Assembly (NCBI GenBank): GCA_027704905.1
Contig: CM051001.1
Coordinates: forward strand, 28,137,066 to 28,201,065
Direction: 5' to 3'
Origin: Muraenolepis orangiensis
Taxonomy: Eukaryota > Chordata > Actinopteri > Gadiformes > Muraenolepididae
DNA length: 64,000 nt
Under the pieces are notes generated by a model. That model searched no databases, had not been told where the DNA came from, and saw nothing but the letters and a program-made list of their open reading frames with translations. Shown piece by piece: positions 49,780 through 61,966 of this stretch (the stretch's first letter is position 1; every line of letters starts with the position of its first letter). The position numbers were made by a program, and so were the translations under genes.

Positions 49780-50600
49780 ACACCCACCTCCTCTCCCCCT
49801 CCTCTCTCTCCCTCTCTCCTCCCTCCGCAAACCCACCTCCTCCTCTCTCCCCCTTTCTCCTCCCGCCACACTCTCACCTCCCCCTCCTCCCGCCGCAAAC
49901 CCACCTCCTCCCCTCCTCTCTCCTCCTCTCTCCCTCTCTCTCCTCCCTCCACACACTCCCCTCCTCTCTCCTTCCTTTCTCCTCCCTCTCCACACCCACC
50001 TCCTCCCCCACCTCTCCTCCTCTCTCTTCCCTCCACACACTCACCCCCTCTCCTCTCCTCTCTCCTCCTCTCTCTTCCCTCCACACACTCACCTCTTCCC
50101 CCTCCTCTCTCCTCCCTCCACACACTCACCTCACATCCTTGCCTCCCCTATCTCCTCCCTCCCTACACTCACTTCATCTCTTTATGCCTTCCTCCTCTCT
50201 CTCCTCCTGTACCCCGTCCTCTCCTCCCCTGCTTTCTCACCTCCTCTCTTCTCCCCTCATCTCCTTTTTCCCCCTCCCTTCTCCCCTCCACACCTCACTC
50301 TCCCCTTCTTCCCTCCCCTCCTTACTCTCTCCTCCCCTCCCTTCCTAACTCTCCCCTCCTTACACTCTCCTCCCCTCCCCTCCTCTCCCTTCCTCACTCT
50401 CCCCTCCTTACTCTTTCCTCCCCTCCCCCTTCTCCCCTGCCTTCCTCACACTCCCCTGCCTTCCTCACACTCCCCTCCCCCCCTTACTCTCCCCTCCTTA
50501 CTCTCTCCTCCCCTCCCCTCCCCACTCTCCCCTCCTTACTCTCTCCTCCCCTCCCCTTCTCCCCTGCCTTCCTCACACTCCCCTCCCCTCCTCTCTCCTG
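49780..50600. repeat. Homopyrimidine CTCCTCCC tract, about 820 bp
   Basis: C/T-rich, with CACACTCACCTCC modules on the left and CTCCCCTCCTTACTCTCTCC modules on the right, in irregular order. Confidence 0.93.
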
Positions 50601-50964
50601 TCTCAGCTTCGAGGTAAGACAGCTGAAGCGTTCACCTGGTTACTAATGTCTCTGTTGGTTACCATAAGGGCCCTGGTGGAGTTGCAGGAGACTCTGTGAT
50701 GTTGCGTTGGTGTCTGGCCCGGGCCTACTGGCTGTGATTAAGGATTCAGGATCAGAGGACATCAGATGACGAGATGGGAAATGTAGTTTGAGTGGAGAGT
50801 TCCGTGGGCCTGGTGCACCAAAATCCTTTGTTCCCTTAAGCGTATTCAAGTGTGTATTTAGCAAGGGCTTTTTATGTTAATATTAGTGTTCACCGTTCTT
50901 AGTCATTTTGTTGTGTTTGTTTGCTATGCTTTTGACTTTGTAGCACTGCTTTGTTGCAATTTCA
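50601..50964. other. Spacer DNA, no feature recognised
   Basis: Mixed sequence between the pyrimidine tract and the (ATT)n run; no exon or element can be supported. Confidence 0.45.
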
Positions 50965-50973
50965 ATCAAATGC

Positions 50974-50974
<1 letters not shown>

Positions 50975-51037
<63 letters not shown>
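50975..51037. repeat. (ATT)n trinucleotide repeat
   Basis: About 20 units with one slip at 51001. Confidence 0.95.
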
Positions 51038-51039
<2 letters not shown>

Positions 51040-51300
51040 TGATTTAAGTAATGGTGGTGGTGAGCTGTACTTGTTCTGTAATCTAAGGGTGCTTTCCCAC
51101 CTGAGGTGTGTGTGTTTGTGTGTGTGTCCCTGACAAACACACTGACATGTTTTACCTGCTCAGTGAATGGTGGACGTGGGTGTACTTTTAATTTGAAAGA
51201 ACTCCAAAGCAAAATGGAAAAAACCCAAGACCGCACCATGTTGCTGTTCTTGCTCCATCATTTCTTATTATATAACAATATATCTATATATATATTTATT

Positions 51301-51345
<45 letters not shown>

Positions 51346-51424
51346 TTGAGGTTTGGAGATGAGAGAACATCATCCAAATGGTTCCTCACTGGGTTGTGTC
51401 GATGGTGATACTTATGAAGACCAG

Positions 51425-52080
51425 CGTCAGTCCCCGTAGTGGCAGTAGTTTAATAATAGCACTAATAGTATAACCAGTAACACTTTGCACCATCACAGTT
51501 CTACACACACATCTTAAACTAGTAGTACCTCATAGTACTTCTAGTTCAATAATAGTACTAATAGTATAACCAGTAACAATTAGCACCATCACAGTTCTAC
51601 AAATACATCTTAAATGAGTAATACCTCATAGTACTACTTGTTTATTAATAGTACTAATAGTATAACCACCAGTAACAATTAGCACCATCACAGTTCTACA
51701 CACACATCTTAAACTAGTAGTACCTCATAGTACTACTTGTTTATTAATAGTACTAATAGTATAACCAGTAACACTTTGCACCATCACAGTTCTACACATA
51801 CATCTTAAACTAGTAGTACCTCAAGGTACAACTACTTTAATCATAGTACTAATAGTATAACCAGTAACACTTTGCACCATCACAGTTCTACACATACATC
51901 TTAAACTAGTAGTACCTCAAGGTACAACTACTTTAATCATAGTACTAATAGTATGACCAGTAACAATTTTCAGCATCACAGTTCTACACATACATATTAA
52001 ACTAGTAGTACCTAATAGTAGTACTAGTTCAATAGTAGTACTAATAGTATAACCAGTAACAATTTGCAGCATCACACACA
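51425..52080. repeat. About 97-bp tandem repeat, 6-7 copies
   Basis: Each unit contains AATAGTACTAATAGTATAAC, then CACCATCACAGTTCTACA and AACTAGTAGTACCTCA. Units diverge by point changes and small indels. The array lies between the two inverted MITE-like elements. Confidence 0.92.
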
Positions 52081-52378
52081 CCTTTGACTGTCTAACAGTT
52101 TTCAAAAGCCTCTTCCTTGAAATCCTGAACTTTTTAATAGGCGCAGTTTGAAAGATTTCCTCTTTTATACCAAACTGAAACTCAGAAATAAAAATAACCT
52201 TGTGCGGTTCATCTCATTTCTCATCTCTGACGCGAGACCTTAGCAAGTCATTACCCCTTGCCCAGAAATAGGTCACCACTCTCATTACTCCTTCTCAGAG
52301 ATCTCACCCACGGTTTAGCAACAGTTATGTGTTAGCAACCGTTTTCAATCAATTCATCAACACTGCATCGAGACCCGG

Positions 52379-53325
52379 CTGTGTCTAAAATCCTTCCCTA
52401 CTACTTCTCCCTTTCTACTAGTTCAATGTAGTGGACTATATAGTGAAATCCTTCCCTCATTCCCTACTCCCTCTCTAGTAGTTCAATGTAGAGGACTATA
52501 TAGTGAAATCCTTCCCTCATTCCCTACTCCCTCTCTAGTAGTTCAATGTAGAGGACTATATAGTGAAATCCTTCCCTCATTCCCTACTCCCTCTCTAGTA
52601 GTTCAATGTAGAGGACTATATAGTGAAATCCTTCCCTCATTCCCTACTCCCTCTCTAGTAGTTCAATGTAGAGGACTATATAGTGAAATCCTTCCCTCAT
52701 TCCCTACTCCCTCTCTAGGAATTCAATGAAGAGGACTATATAGTGAAATCCTTCCCTCATTCCCTACTCCCTCTCTAGTAGTTCAATGTAGAGGACTATA
52801 TAGTGAAATCCTTCCCTCATTCCATACTCCCTACTCCCTCTCTAGTAGTTCAATGTAGAGGACTATATAGTGAAATCCTTCCCTCATTCCCTACTCCCTC
52901 TCTAGTAGTTCAATGTAGAGGACTATATAGTGGAATCCTTCCCTCATTCCCTACTCCCTCTCTAGTAGTTCAATGTAGAGGACTATATAGTGAAATCCTT
53001 CCCTCGTTCCGTACTCCCTCGTTCCCTACTCCCTCTCTAGTAGTTCAATGTAGAGGACTATATAGTGAAATCCTTCCCTCATTCCCGACTATATAGTGAA
53101 ATATTGATATAGTGAAATATTAGTTCAATGTAGAGGACTGCTCAGATCTGTGTCAGATCTTCGTCGGTGGACGTCGCTTCTTCTCTGTCTGCCTTTTATC
53201 TTTCAGCCCAATGCATGATGGGATATATGCTTGGTTAGTGTCCATCTGTTGTAAACTACTTTTCACTATACATTCAGACTATATAGTGCACTATTTAGTG
53301 AGTATAGGAGTGATTTCGGACACAG
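52379..53325 (+). mobile_element. MITE-like element, right copy, with 60-bp tandem array
   Basis: Starts CTGTGTCTAAAATC and ends GATTTCGGACACAG, terminal inverted repeats of about 14 bp with two mismatches. It holds about eleven copies of the 60-bp unit GACTATATAGTGAAATCCTT... (52430-53095), then a unique part with CCAATGCATGATGGGATATA and a CTATATAGTGCACTA palindrome. It is the same family as 48552-49199, opposite orientation. Confidence 0.75.
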
Positions 53326-53424
53326 ACTAAGAGTCAGTGAGTCCATCTTGTTCTCCCGTTCCTCTAGTCGGGTCTGGACACGGGGAAGATGGTCGCTGGT
53401 GTGATCGCGTGTAAACGTCCGATG

Positions 53425-53640
53425 TCTGCCCCCACCAACACCCACCACCCACCTCCCCCACCCACCATCCACCACCCCCACCCACCATCCACCCACACCA
53501 TCCACCCACACCCACACCCACCCACACCCTCCCACCATCCACCCTCACCCACCCCCACCATCCACCCCCCCCACCCACCATCCACCACCACCCACCATCA
53601 ACCATCCACCCCCAACCACACCCACCATCCACCATGCAAA
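53425..53640. repeat. CCACCATCCACCCACACC-type satellite
   Basis: About 215 bp made almost wholly of CCACC, CATCC and CACAC modules with little G on the + strand. Confidence 0.93.
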
Positions 53641-54271
53641 CTAATTCAGTAAAGTTAGGATGACGATGGTTATTATCAAAATGTTTTTTCTATTAATTTA
53701 GATATTTATTGAGGTGGAAATATAACCGCTAAGACACTGACGGTCATTTGGAAATATCTAACTGGGTTCATTTCACTGGCGTAGGGATAATAGATCCGCT
53801 ATTGTCCTCCAGCAGACAGAGTCGTTAGCCGTGACAGAGGAGCTGATAGTATTAATAACCTCGCAGAACTCCCATTAGGAGGAACCCAGACACCAGGAAC
53901 CTCGTCTGAGCACAAAGTACAAACTCTTTAGCCCTCTTCGGGGGCCCGGTCCGCCAGCTAGCGGCTAACAAGAGCCTCGACAGGTCATCCGCATTGTCTC
54001 TCGCTCCCATTGAAGAGGCTAGGGCCAATCTGTCAGTTTTTCCTTTCTCTCCGATTGTCTTTACGCCCGCTTCACGGAAATAGAATCGCTGGAACTGATT
54101 GAATTATTGATCAAAGCAAAAGGTTAATAATTAATGATTGTTGATAGTTAGAAGGTGAAAGGTCACTGGCAATATCAGCTGTGGAGGCAGTGAACGTTCA
54201 ACGTATTTGCATGTACTTGTGTGTGTGTGTGTGTTTGTATTTGTGTGTATTTGTGTGTGTGTGGGTGTATT

Positions 54272-54308
<37 letters not shown>

Positions 54309-54880
54309 TTGTGTGTGTATTTGTGTGTGTGTTTGGACATGTGAACACCATGTTGTATGCTTGTGTGGTTTGTCATAGTAACCACTGTAATCCCGACTCA
54401 CTGTATTATGAACCTGCATTAAATATGTAAATATTAAAGATGTAAATAGTGATTACCGTCACACATGTGCGTTGTGACTCGAGGTTCATTTGAAGTACAA
54501 AGTGTGGCCGTCGGCCACATCTTTGAATATGGATGAGGGAAGAGATCCTACTGGATTCCAACAGGCAGCGAGGAACACGCAGACAGACAGACAGCGCAGA
54601 TCACCCCAGAGAGACGGGGAAAACCATCCTAATCTCTCTTCATCTCGTCATCTCTTTTAGATATAGATTCCAGAGCTTTTCCGTGTTTTTTACAGACAGG
54701 AAAGTTTTGGATCGACACTCTGATAATAATGTAGATTTAACGATCAATACTGCTACAATACAGACTTACAGTATTGATAAGCAAGTGATCAGCACTGGTA
54801 CTATAACCGCTTCCATTGGGAAATATTAGTTTGGATGCTTTTTAGAAAACGTTTTAAGATGGTGTTGCTGCTTTGAACTC
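53641..54880. other. Intergenic DNA with a short (TG)n tract
   Basis: A (TG)n-rich block with TATT interruptions lies at 54215-54340. I see no gene in the rest. Confidence 0.5.
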
Positions 54881-54962
54881 CTGTTGCCTCGCCTCGCCTC
54901 CTTGTGTCCTTGCCTCGTCTCCTTGTGTCCTTGCCTCGTCTCCTTGCCTCGTCTCCTCACCT
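54881..54962. repeat. Minisatellite, CTTGCCTCGTCTCCTTGTGTC
   Basis: Three to four units of 10-21 bp. Confidence 0.85.
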
Positions 54963-55059
54963 TGGCGGGTGGAGCAGTGGGTGTAGGGGGGAGGGTTAAA
55001 GTCATCCAGGTCTGTGGTTGCGGTCATGGCGGCTAATGAGGCCACTCAGCAAGTGGGGC

Positions 55060-55235
55060 TAGCAGCAAGCGCTAACCTTTAGCGGCAAGCGCTAACCTTT
55101 AGCGGCGAGCGCTAACCTTTAGCGGTGAGCGCTAAGTTTAAACGGCGAGCACTTACCTTTAGCGGCAAGCGCTAACCTTTAGCGGCAAACGCTAATCTTA
55201 AGGGGCGAGCGCTAACCTTTAGCAGCGGGGCACCG
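55060..55235. repeat. 20-bp minisatellite, AGCGGCAAGCGCTAACCTTT
   Basis: About eight units with A/G variation at the GCAAGC/GCGAGC position. Confidence 0.93.
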
Positions 55236-55317
55236 GGCCACAGCAGGTGTGGTCATTTGTTGTAATGCGGGAAACTCAGGACTTTGTGTGACTGCGTGCG
55301 TGGCTTCTTGTTAAGGT

Positions 55318-55412
55318 TATATCTTGATTAAGTTACATCTCGTTAAGCTTACATTTCCTTAAGTTACATCTCGTTAAGGTACATCTCATTAAGGTGACAT
55401 CACGATCTGGGA
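55318..55412. repeat. TAAGTTACATCTCGTTAAGG tandem units at the LINE insertion site
   Basis: Four to five diverged units of 18-22 bp just left of the LINE; one more unit follows the LINE at 59056-59074. The LINE appears to have split this small array. Confidence 0.8.
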
Positions 55413-55836
55413 CATCATCAGACGACGTCACGTCCGGGAGAGGATGCTGGCGCTGCTTGTTCGCCACTTCTCCTTCTAGCTGTAGTTAAGTTGTTTTTTG
55501 TTTTCGTTGTTGTTGTAAGATATTACCCTTCAACAACTTCAACAACTAACGTGTTTTGGATAACCGCCCTACCTGTTGCTCACCTTCCGCTGCTATCGGC
55601 GGCTCCCGGACGGCAAAGGCTAGCTGGCTAACTAGCTGCCTCCACAGCTAGCCGGCTAGGACAGCTGCATCCACAGCTAGCCGGCTAGGACAGCCTGCCG
55701 GATAACCTGCTGCTTTGACACAGACCGTTTCTCCCAGCTTCTTCTCCTCCTGCCATGCTATGGATTACCATCCATCTGGACCACTGTCGCACGTCTGCCG
55801 CGTCATCAGAGCGCTGCCGCTCTCGGTGTAAACAGC

Positions 55837-58590
55837 ATGGGAAACACCGCAAGACTGCTACACATTGAGTTGTGCGGAATACGTGGAGTGGATTCCAGTT
55901 TACTCCGGACCCTACAGAAATCCACCATTTCATCCACAGTCAAAATAGAACAGTTTAATGCACAATCCCTTACAAACAAATCATCATTCATACAAGACCA
56001 CATCATGGACAAGGGAATATACTTTATGTGCCTCACGGAAACGTGGCAACAGCCTGTTTACTCTGCCCTAAATGAAGTCTGTCCCCCTGGCTACAGCTAC
56101 CTGGAAAAAGCTTGCAGCACTGGTGGCGGCTTAGCAATAATACATAGAAATGCACTGGAACTGTCCCCCCTGCCTCTGCCTGTGCTATCCTCATTTGAAT
56201 GCCTTGGATTTAAATGTAAACCCCCCCTCCCACTGACTCATCTACCGGCCACCCAAATCAAACTCAGCTTTCATCCCAGCGATGTACGACTACACTCTGC
56301 GCTACCTCTGCCAACATTATAATACTAGGAGACATAAATGTTCACGTTGACACCCCCTCCTGTCACTATGCAGCCGAGTTCCTACACCTTCTGGACTGCC
56401 TCAACCTAACACAACATGTTGATGTCCCCACACACACTCGGGGACACAGACTGGACCTTGTCATCACAAACTCTGCCCCCATTAGTAAACTATCAGTGTA
56501 CGATCTTGGTGTGTCGGATCACAAGGCTATCTCAACGGAGCTGCCGCTCCTGCTACCCCGCACCAAACCCAAGCGTTAAATCCATTTCAGAAATCTGAAA
56601 AACATCACCATGACTTCGGATCTCCAGCATCTCTCCACAATTACTCCTACATCAGTCAATGAATCTGTAGACTTTTACAATAAATCTCTGCGTAATCTCC
56701 TGGATCTCCACGCCCCTGTCAAAACCAGAACAGTCACCTTCACACGCTCAGCCCCCTGGTACACCTGCGAGCTGCGGAAAATGAAGACAGCGGGGCGTGT
56801 GTCGTCGAGAGGTGCCTCAAGGTTTCTGGACTCACTGTTCACAGACAGGCATACCGGGGCCACCAAAAGGCCTATGCAAAGTCCCCTCAGAGACACACAG
56901 TCAAAATTCTACTCCACTATCATCAACAATAGCCTTGGCAACTCCAAGCAACTTTTTTCCACCATAAATCATCTCCTCAAACCTCAGACTCCCTTACACA
57001 AAGACACCACAGAGGAGCAGTGTGATAATTTTATCACATTTTTTAGGAAAAAAGTAGAGACCATCCGCTCTCTCCTCTCAAACTCTGCTGCTCTCCCAGT
57101 CCTGACCGTCAACCCCCAGCCCGGACCTACCCAGCCTCTTTGCTGCTTCACTGACATCTCGCAGCATGAAGTTGAGGCCATCATCAAAAAGATGAAACCC
57201 TCCACCTGTGCCCTGGACCCTTTTCCCACAGCCCTGGTCAAATCTAACATTGGTGCCATAAGTCCCCTGATCACTTCAGTGATAAACCACTCCATCCAGT
57301 CTGGTCATGTTCCATCCCCATTAAAAGCTGCTGTCATCAAACCACTCTAATTACAGACCCATCTCCAACCTGCCATTTCTATCAAAGGTGCTGGAGAAAG
57401 TAATTGCCATTCAGATTCACGAACATCTCAAACACAATAACCTCTTTGAAAAATTCCAGTCTGGTTTCCGCCAGGGCCACAGTACAGAAACTGCCTTAGT
57501 CAGGGTGACCAATGACCTGCTGATGACAGCTGACACCGGATCTCCATCCCTCCTCATCCTCCTGGATCTAACTGCAGCATTTGACACCGTCGACCATGAC
57601 ATTCTACTCCATCGTCTTCGCTCGACAATTGGACTCTCTGACTCTGCCCTAAACTGGTTCACCTCATATCTCATCTCGGTGGACTGATCACGTCACCTTG
57701 GGAGCGGCAAAATCACAAACACACTCTGTGAACTGTGGTGTCCCTCAAGGATCAGTCCTCGGCCCTACCCTTTTCACCATATACATGTCCCCCCTTGGTC
57801 GTGTCATCAGCCGGCATGGAATATCTTTCCATTGCTATGCTGATAACACACAACTCTACATCAGAACAAACCCAACCCCCTCCGCACCTCTGCCATCATC
57901 CAACATAACCACATGCCTGGAGGAGATAAAGGTGTGGATGAAGCACAACTTCCTTCAATTAAACAGCTCCAAGACTGAAGCCATTCTAGTTGGCACTCCA
58001 CATCAGGTCCTTTCATCCTCCATCACCAGCCGGTGACGGTCTTCTCCGGTCAGAACATTTCACTCTCATCAACTGTCACCAATCTGGGTGTTAAAATGGA
58101 TCCTTACCTGACCTTTGAGGCCCACATCAAACAAACATGCAAGACCTCCTTCTACCACCTCAGAAATATCGCTAAACTCCGCCCCACACTCAGTCTATCA
58201 GATGCTGAAAAGCTTGTCCACGCCTTTGTCTCCTCCAGGCTAGATTACTGTAACGCACTTCTCATTGGGATTCCTAGCAAGAACATCCAGAAGCTGCAAT
58301 ACATCCAGAACAGCGCTGCTAGGATCCTGATGAGAGTGCGGAAGTATGAACACATCACGCCCATACTCAAATCATTGCACTGACTCCTGGTCTCACACAG
58401 GATTGACTACAAAATCACCCTCTTCACCTATCAGTGCATTCATGGAAATGCTCCCTCATACATCAAAGAACTTCTCACCCCAACTTCTCACTCCACGAGG
58501 AGCCTACGCTCTGAAAAGGCAAACCTCCTCCTTCTCCCCAGGACCAAACTGAAAACCATGGGAGACCGAGCCTTCTGGTCCGCTGCTCCG
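55837..58590 (+). pseudogene. LINE ORF2 remnant: endonuclease plus reverse transcriptase, multiply broken
   Basis: Endonuclease motifs visible: FNAQSLTNK (55954), LTETW (about 56032), GDINVHVD (about 56327, another frame) and SDHK (56514). RT motifs: SGFRQGHSTETAL, LLDLTAAFDTVDH (about 57563), GVPQGSVLGP (about 57738) and YADN (57836-57847). Then come a C-terminal region SRLDYCNALLIGIP and finally RLWNALPNQLRTPQT. Breaks: frame changes near 56300, 56580, 57350 (with a small deletion) and 57687; TGA in place of a likely Trp codon at 58381; and the RT active-site box has Asn instead of the second Asp. The copy cannot be active. Confidence 0.85.
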
Positions 58591-58880
58591 AGACTGTGGA
58601 ACGCCCTCCCAAACCAGCTGAGGACACCACAGACTGTGGAACGCCCTCCCAAACCAGCTGAGGACACCACAGACTGTGGAACGCCCTCCCAAACCAGCTG
58701 AGGACACCACAGACTCTGGAACGCCCTCCCAAACCAGCTGAGGACACCACAGACTGTGGAATGCCCTCCCAAACCAGCTGAGGACACCACAGACTGTGGA
58801 ACGCCCTCCCAAACCAGCTGAGGACACCACAGACTGTGGAACGCCCTCCCAAACCAGCTGAGGACACCACAGACTGTGGA
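58591..58880. repeat. 40-bp tandem array inside the LINE C-terminal coding end
   Basis: Seven copies of AGACTGTGGAACGCCCTCCC... at exactly 40-bp spacing (58591, 58631, 58671, 58711, 58751, 58791, 58831) and a partial eighth at 58871. The unit encodes RLWNALPNQLRTP once; further copies shift frame because 40 is not divisible by three. Confidence 0.96.
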
Positions 58881-59084
58881 TGTTTTAAAAAAACGCCTAA
58901 AAACACTGGTTGCCATGCCGACGTAAACGTCGCTGCTTTTATTCTGTTGTTTTATTTAAACCATTTTTACTCTGTAGCACTACGAGTTTTGCCCACACAA
59001 ATTACAAGTGCGCTTATAAATATAATTTATTATTATTATTATTATTATCACGTTTAGTTACATCTCGTTAAGGTTAAGGATAAC

Positions 59085-59245
59085 TAAGAAAGCTATCTAC
59101 GAAATTCAACAAAACTTGGTGGTTAGATTACTTATGGGCCAAGGAACAGTTGATTTGATTATGTTTTTTGTTGATCAGGATCCGAATCCGGATCCAGGAG
59201 ACTTGTGTAGCGGAGGTATGTGCTCAAGTGAGAGCCCTCTAGTTG
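59085..59245 (+). mobile_element. MITE/SINE-like dispersed repeat, + strand
   Basis: ACAAAACTTGGTGGTTAGAT, GGGCCAAGGAACAGTTGAT, GGATCC...GGATCCAGGAGACTT and GCGGAGGTATG in order. Matches 62985-63222 (+) and the reverse complements at 35343-35480 and 25600-25705. It follows the LINE directly. Confidence 0.7.
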
Positions 59246-59905
59246 TCTTTGTTGCTGTTCTTCTTCTTCTGCTAGCTGACGTACACAGACAGCTCACATG
59301 AAGTAAGAGATGGGAAGATGGTGTTTCTGTAGACTGGATATAGTTGATTCTCACTCATTAGCCTCTCCCAGCCTAGTATATATATAATACCACAGAAGGG
59401 GGTGGCCAATGTTTTCGAACAGATATAATCCTGCTAAGACCCTCTTAATGTCCGTGTCTGTTTGACATGAAGAGCCAGAGAGGCCTCCTCTTCCTCCCCT
59501 CCTTAGCACACTCACCACGGCTTTAGAAAATTGGCTGTTACTTCATGGCTAGATCAGCCCTCCAGATGGTACAGTCCGCTGGGTAGGCTGGTAGACTGAT
59601 CTAGTCATCGTACATGTGCAACAAAGGTGCAATGAAGATGAACTTCATTCAGGTCTTCCTACGCTGAAAACTTTTGATAAGCGGTGACACCTAGCTGGTC
59701 GTGAGCAGGTGATAAGAATTCTACGTGCCCGCAGTATAACGCCAACCGGATCACACTCATAATTGCTACAGACGGAGCAATTACTGGGCGCTGGCATCTC
59801 GTATATAGCTAGCAAGGCGGTGATTATCGTATTGGAGGAACACAAAAGGTGGCCACGGTTCACAGGAAATTATGATTTAAACCTCACACTCTCCCTCTCG
59901 TTTAA
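59246..59905. other. Intergenic DNA, no feature recognised
   Basis: Mixed sequence with no family motif, tandem array or transposon terminus that I can identify. Confidence 0.45.
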
Positions 59906-59911
59906 TCAGGG

Positions 59912-61560
59912 AACAGAGAGAGAGAGAGGGGAGAGAGATGAAGAGAGATGGAGGGAGAGAGAGGAGAGAGATGGAGGGAGAGAGGGGGGAGAGCTGGAGG
60001 CAGAGAAGGGGGAGAGATGGAGGGAGAGAGGGGGAAGAGATGAAGAGAGATGGAGGGAGAGAGGGGGGAGAGATGGAGAGAGATGGAGGGAGAGAGGGGG
60101 GAGAGCTGGAGGGAGAGAGGGGGGAGAGATGAAGAGAGATGGAGGGAGAGAGAGGAGAGAGATGGAGGGAGAGAGGGGGGAGAGCTGGAGGCAGAGAAGG
60201 GGGAGAGATGGAGGGAGAGAGGGGGAAGAGATGAAGAGAGATGGAGGGAGAGAGGGGGGAGAGATGGAGAGAGATGGAGGGAGAGAGGGGGGAGAGCTGG
60301 GGGGAGAGAGGGGGGAGAGATGAAGAGAGATGTAGGGAGAGAGGGGGAAGAGATGAAGAGAGATGGAGGGAGAGAGGGGGGAGAGATGGTGAGAGATGGA
60401 GGGAGAGAGGGGGAAGAGATGAAGAGAGATGGAGGGAGAGAGGGGGTAGAGAGGAGGGGAGATGAAGAGAGAGAGAGGGGGGAGATGAAGAGAGATGGAG
60501 GGAGAGAGGGGGGAGAGATGAAGAGGGATGGAGGGATGGAGGGGGGAGAGATGGAGAGAGAGAGGGGGGGAGAGATGAAGAGAGATGGAGGGGGAGAGGG
60601 GGGAGAGATGAAGGGAGAGAGGCGGGAGAGATGGAAGGAGAGAGGGGGGAGAGATGAAGAGAGATGGCGGGAGAGAGGGGGGAGAAACCAAGAGAGATGG
60701 AGAGAGAGGGGGGAGAGATGAAGAGAGATGGAGGGAGAGAGGGGGTAGAGCCGGAGGGAGAGAGGGGGGAGAGCTGGAGGGAGAGAGGGGGGAGAGATGG
60801 AGAGAGATGGAGGGAGAGAGGGGGAAGAGATGAAGAGAGATGCAGGGAGAGAGAGGGGAGCGATGAAGAGAGATGGAGGGAGAGAGGGGGGAGAGATGAA
60901 GAGAGAGAGAGGGGGGAGATGAAGAGAGATGGAGGGAGAGAGGGGGGAGAGGTGAAGAGGGATGGAGGGATAGAGGGGGGAGAGATGGAGAGAGAGAGGG
61001 GGGAGAGATGAAGATAGATGGAGGGAGAGAGGGGGGAGAGGGGGGAGAGATGAAGGGAGAGAGGCGGGAGAGATGGAGGGAGAGAGGGGGGAGAGATGAA
61101 GAGAGATGGAGGGAGAGAGTGGGGAGAAACAAAGAGAGATGGAGAGAGAGGGGGGAGAGATGAAGAGAGATGGAGGGAGAGAGGGGGGAGAGATGAAGAG
61201 AGATGGAGGGAGAGAGGGCGGAGAGATGAAGAGAGAGAGAGGGGGAGGGATGAAGAGAGATGGAGGGAGAGAGGGGGGAGAGATGAAGAGAGATGGAGGG
61301 AGAGAGCGGGGAAAGGGGGGAGAGATTAAGAGAGATGGAGGGAGAGAGGGGGAAGAGATGGAGAGGGATGGAGGGAGAGAGGAAGACAGAGAAAGAGAAA
61401 GCGAGAGAAAGAGAGAAAAGGAGGAAGAGATGGAGAGTGAAACAGAGGAAGGAAGGAGATAATGTAAAATTGAGAGCAACATCAGTGAGAGATAGTGAAA
61501 GAGAGATGAGCGAGTGAAAGAGAGAGATGAGAGAGTGAAAGAGAGAGATGAGAGAGTCTC
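59912..61560. repeat. Homopurine minisatellite, GAGATGGAGGGAGAGAGGGG units, about 1.65 kb
   Basis: Nearly all A/G with T only in GATG. Units of about 20-26 bp (GAGATGAAGA, GAGATGGAGG, GAGAGGGGGGA) combine into higher-order blocks: about 59930-60110 recurs as 60130-60300. The opposite strand is open for 655 codons only because of this composition. Confidence 0.95.
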
Positions 61561-61620
61561 ATGCTTGTCTTCCTGCTCACTGAGCTGGAATGTCATGTCT
61601 TTTCTCTCTGTTTGCCAGGG

Positions 61621-61690
61621 GTGGGGTGATGGGGGAGGTGAGAGGGTGAGAGGGTGAGAGGGTGAGAGGTGAGGGTGAGAGGGTGATGGT
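61621..61690. repeat. (GGGTGAGA)n tract
   Basis: About six units of GTGAGAGG. Confidence 0.85.
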
Positions 61691-61966
61691 ACGTGAGATG
61701 GTTTATGACAGTGAATTGATAGGCTTTCACAGTCTGCACCATATGCACACGTCGCCTCCTGCTCTCTCCCATAATGCACTTGTGTGCGATGAGAATGTGT
61801 AATCAGCCCATATCTCCGCTCGGCGCTGAACACCAACACAATGGAGGCAGCCAGGCGCTCACAATGCATCTGGGTTGACCTCTGACCCCCCCAACATCTG
61901 CCTCACGACAGCCCCCCCCCCAACGTCACAGTTTGTCTGTCTCACTTGACAAAACACTCTTTAGCT

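Larger units (their letters stand above)
55381..59055 (+). mobile_element. Near full-length but inactive L2/CR1-like LINE, about 3.7 kb
   Basis: A single ORF2-type coding region (endonuclease then reverse transcriptase) is followed by a short 3' UTR ending in (TAT)n at 59026-59048. AGTTACATCTCGTTAAGGT flanks the element on both sides (55362-55380 and 59056-59074), probably the target duplication or a pre-existing repeat unit. The 5' leader has a duplicated GCTAGCCGGCTAGGACAGC segment (55650-55695). Clade assignment to L2/CR1 rests on protein style and the short simple-repeat tail. Confidence 0.85.

Noticed and set aside
52379..53325. Calling 48552-53325 a single DNA transposon with long terminal inverted repeats
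   Set aside because: Each arm has its own CTGTGT...ACACAG-type pair of ends, which fits two separate insertions better; the interior shows no transposase.
59902..61869. 655-codon and 408-codon Ser/Leu/Pro frames on the minus strand
   Set aside because: They are translations of the homopurine minisatellite, open only because the composition excludes stop codons.
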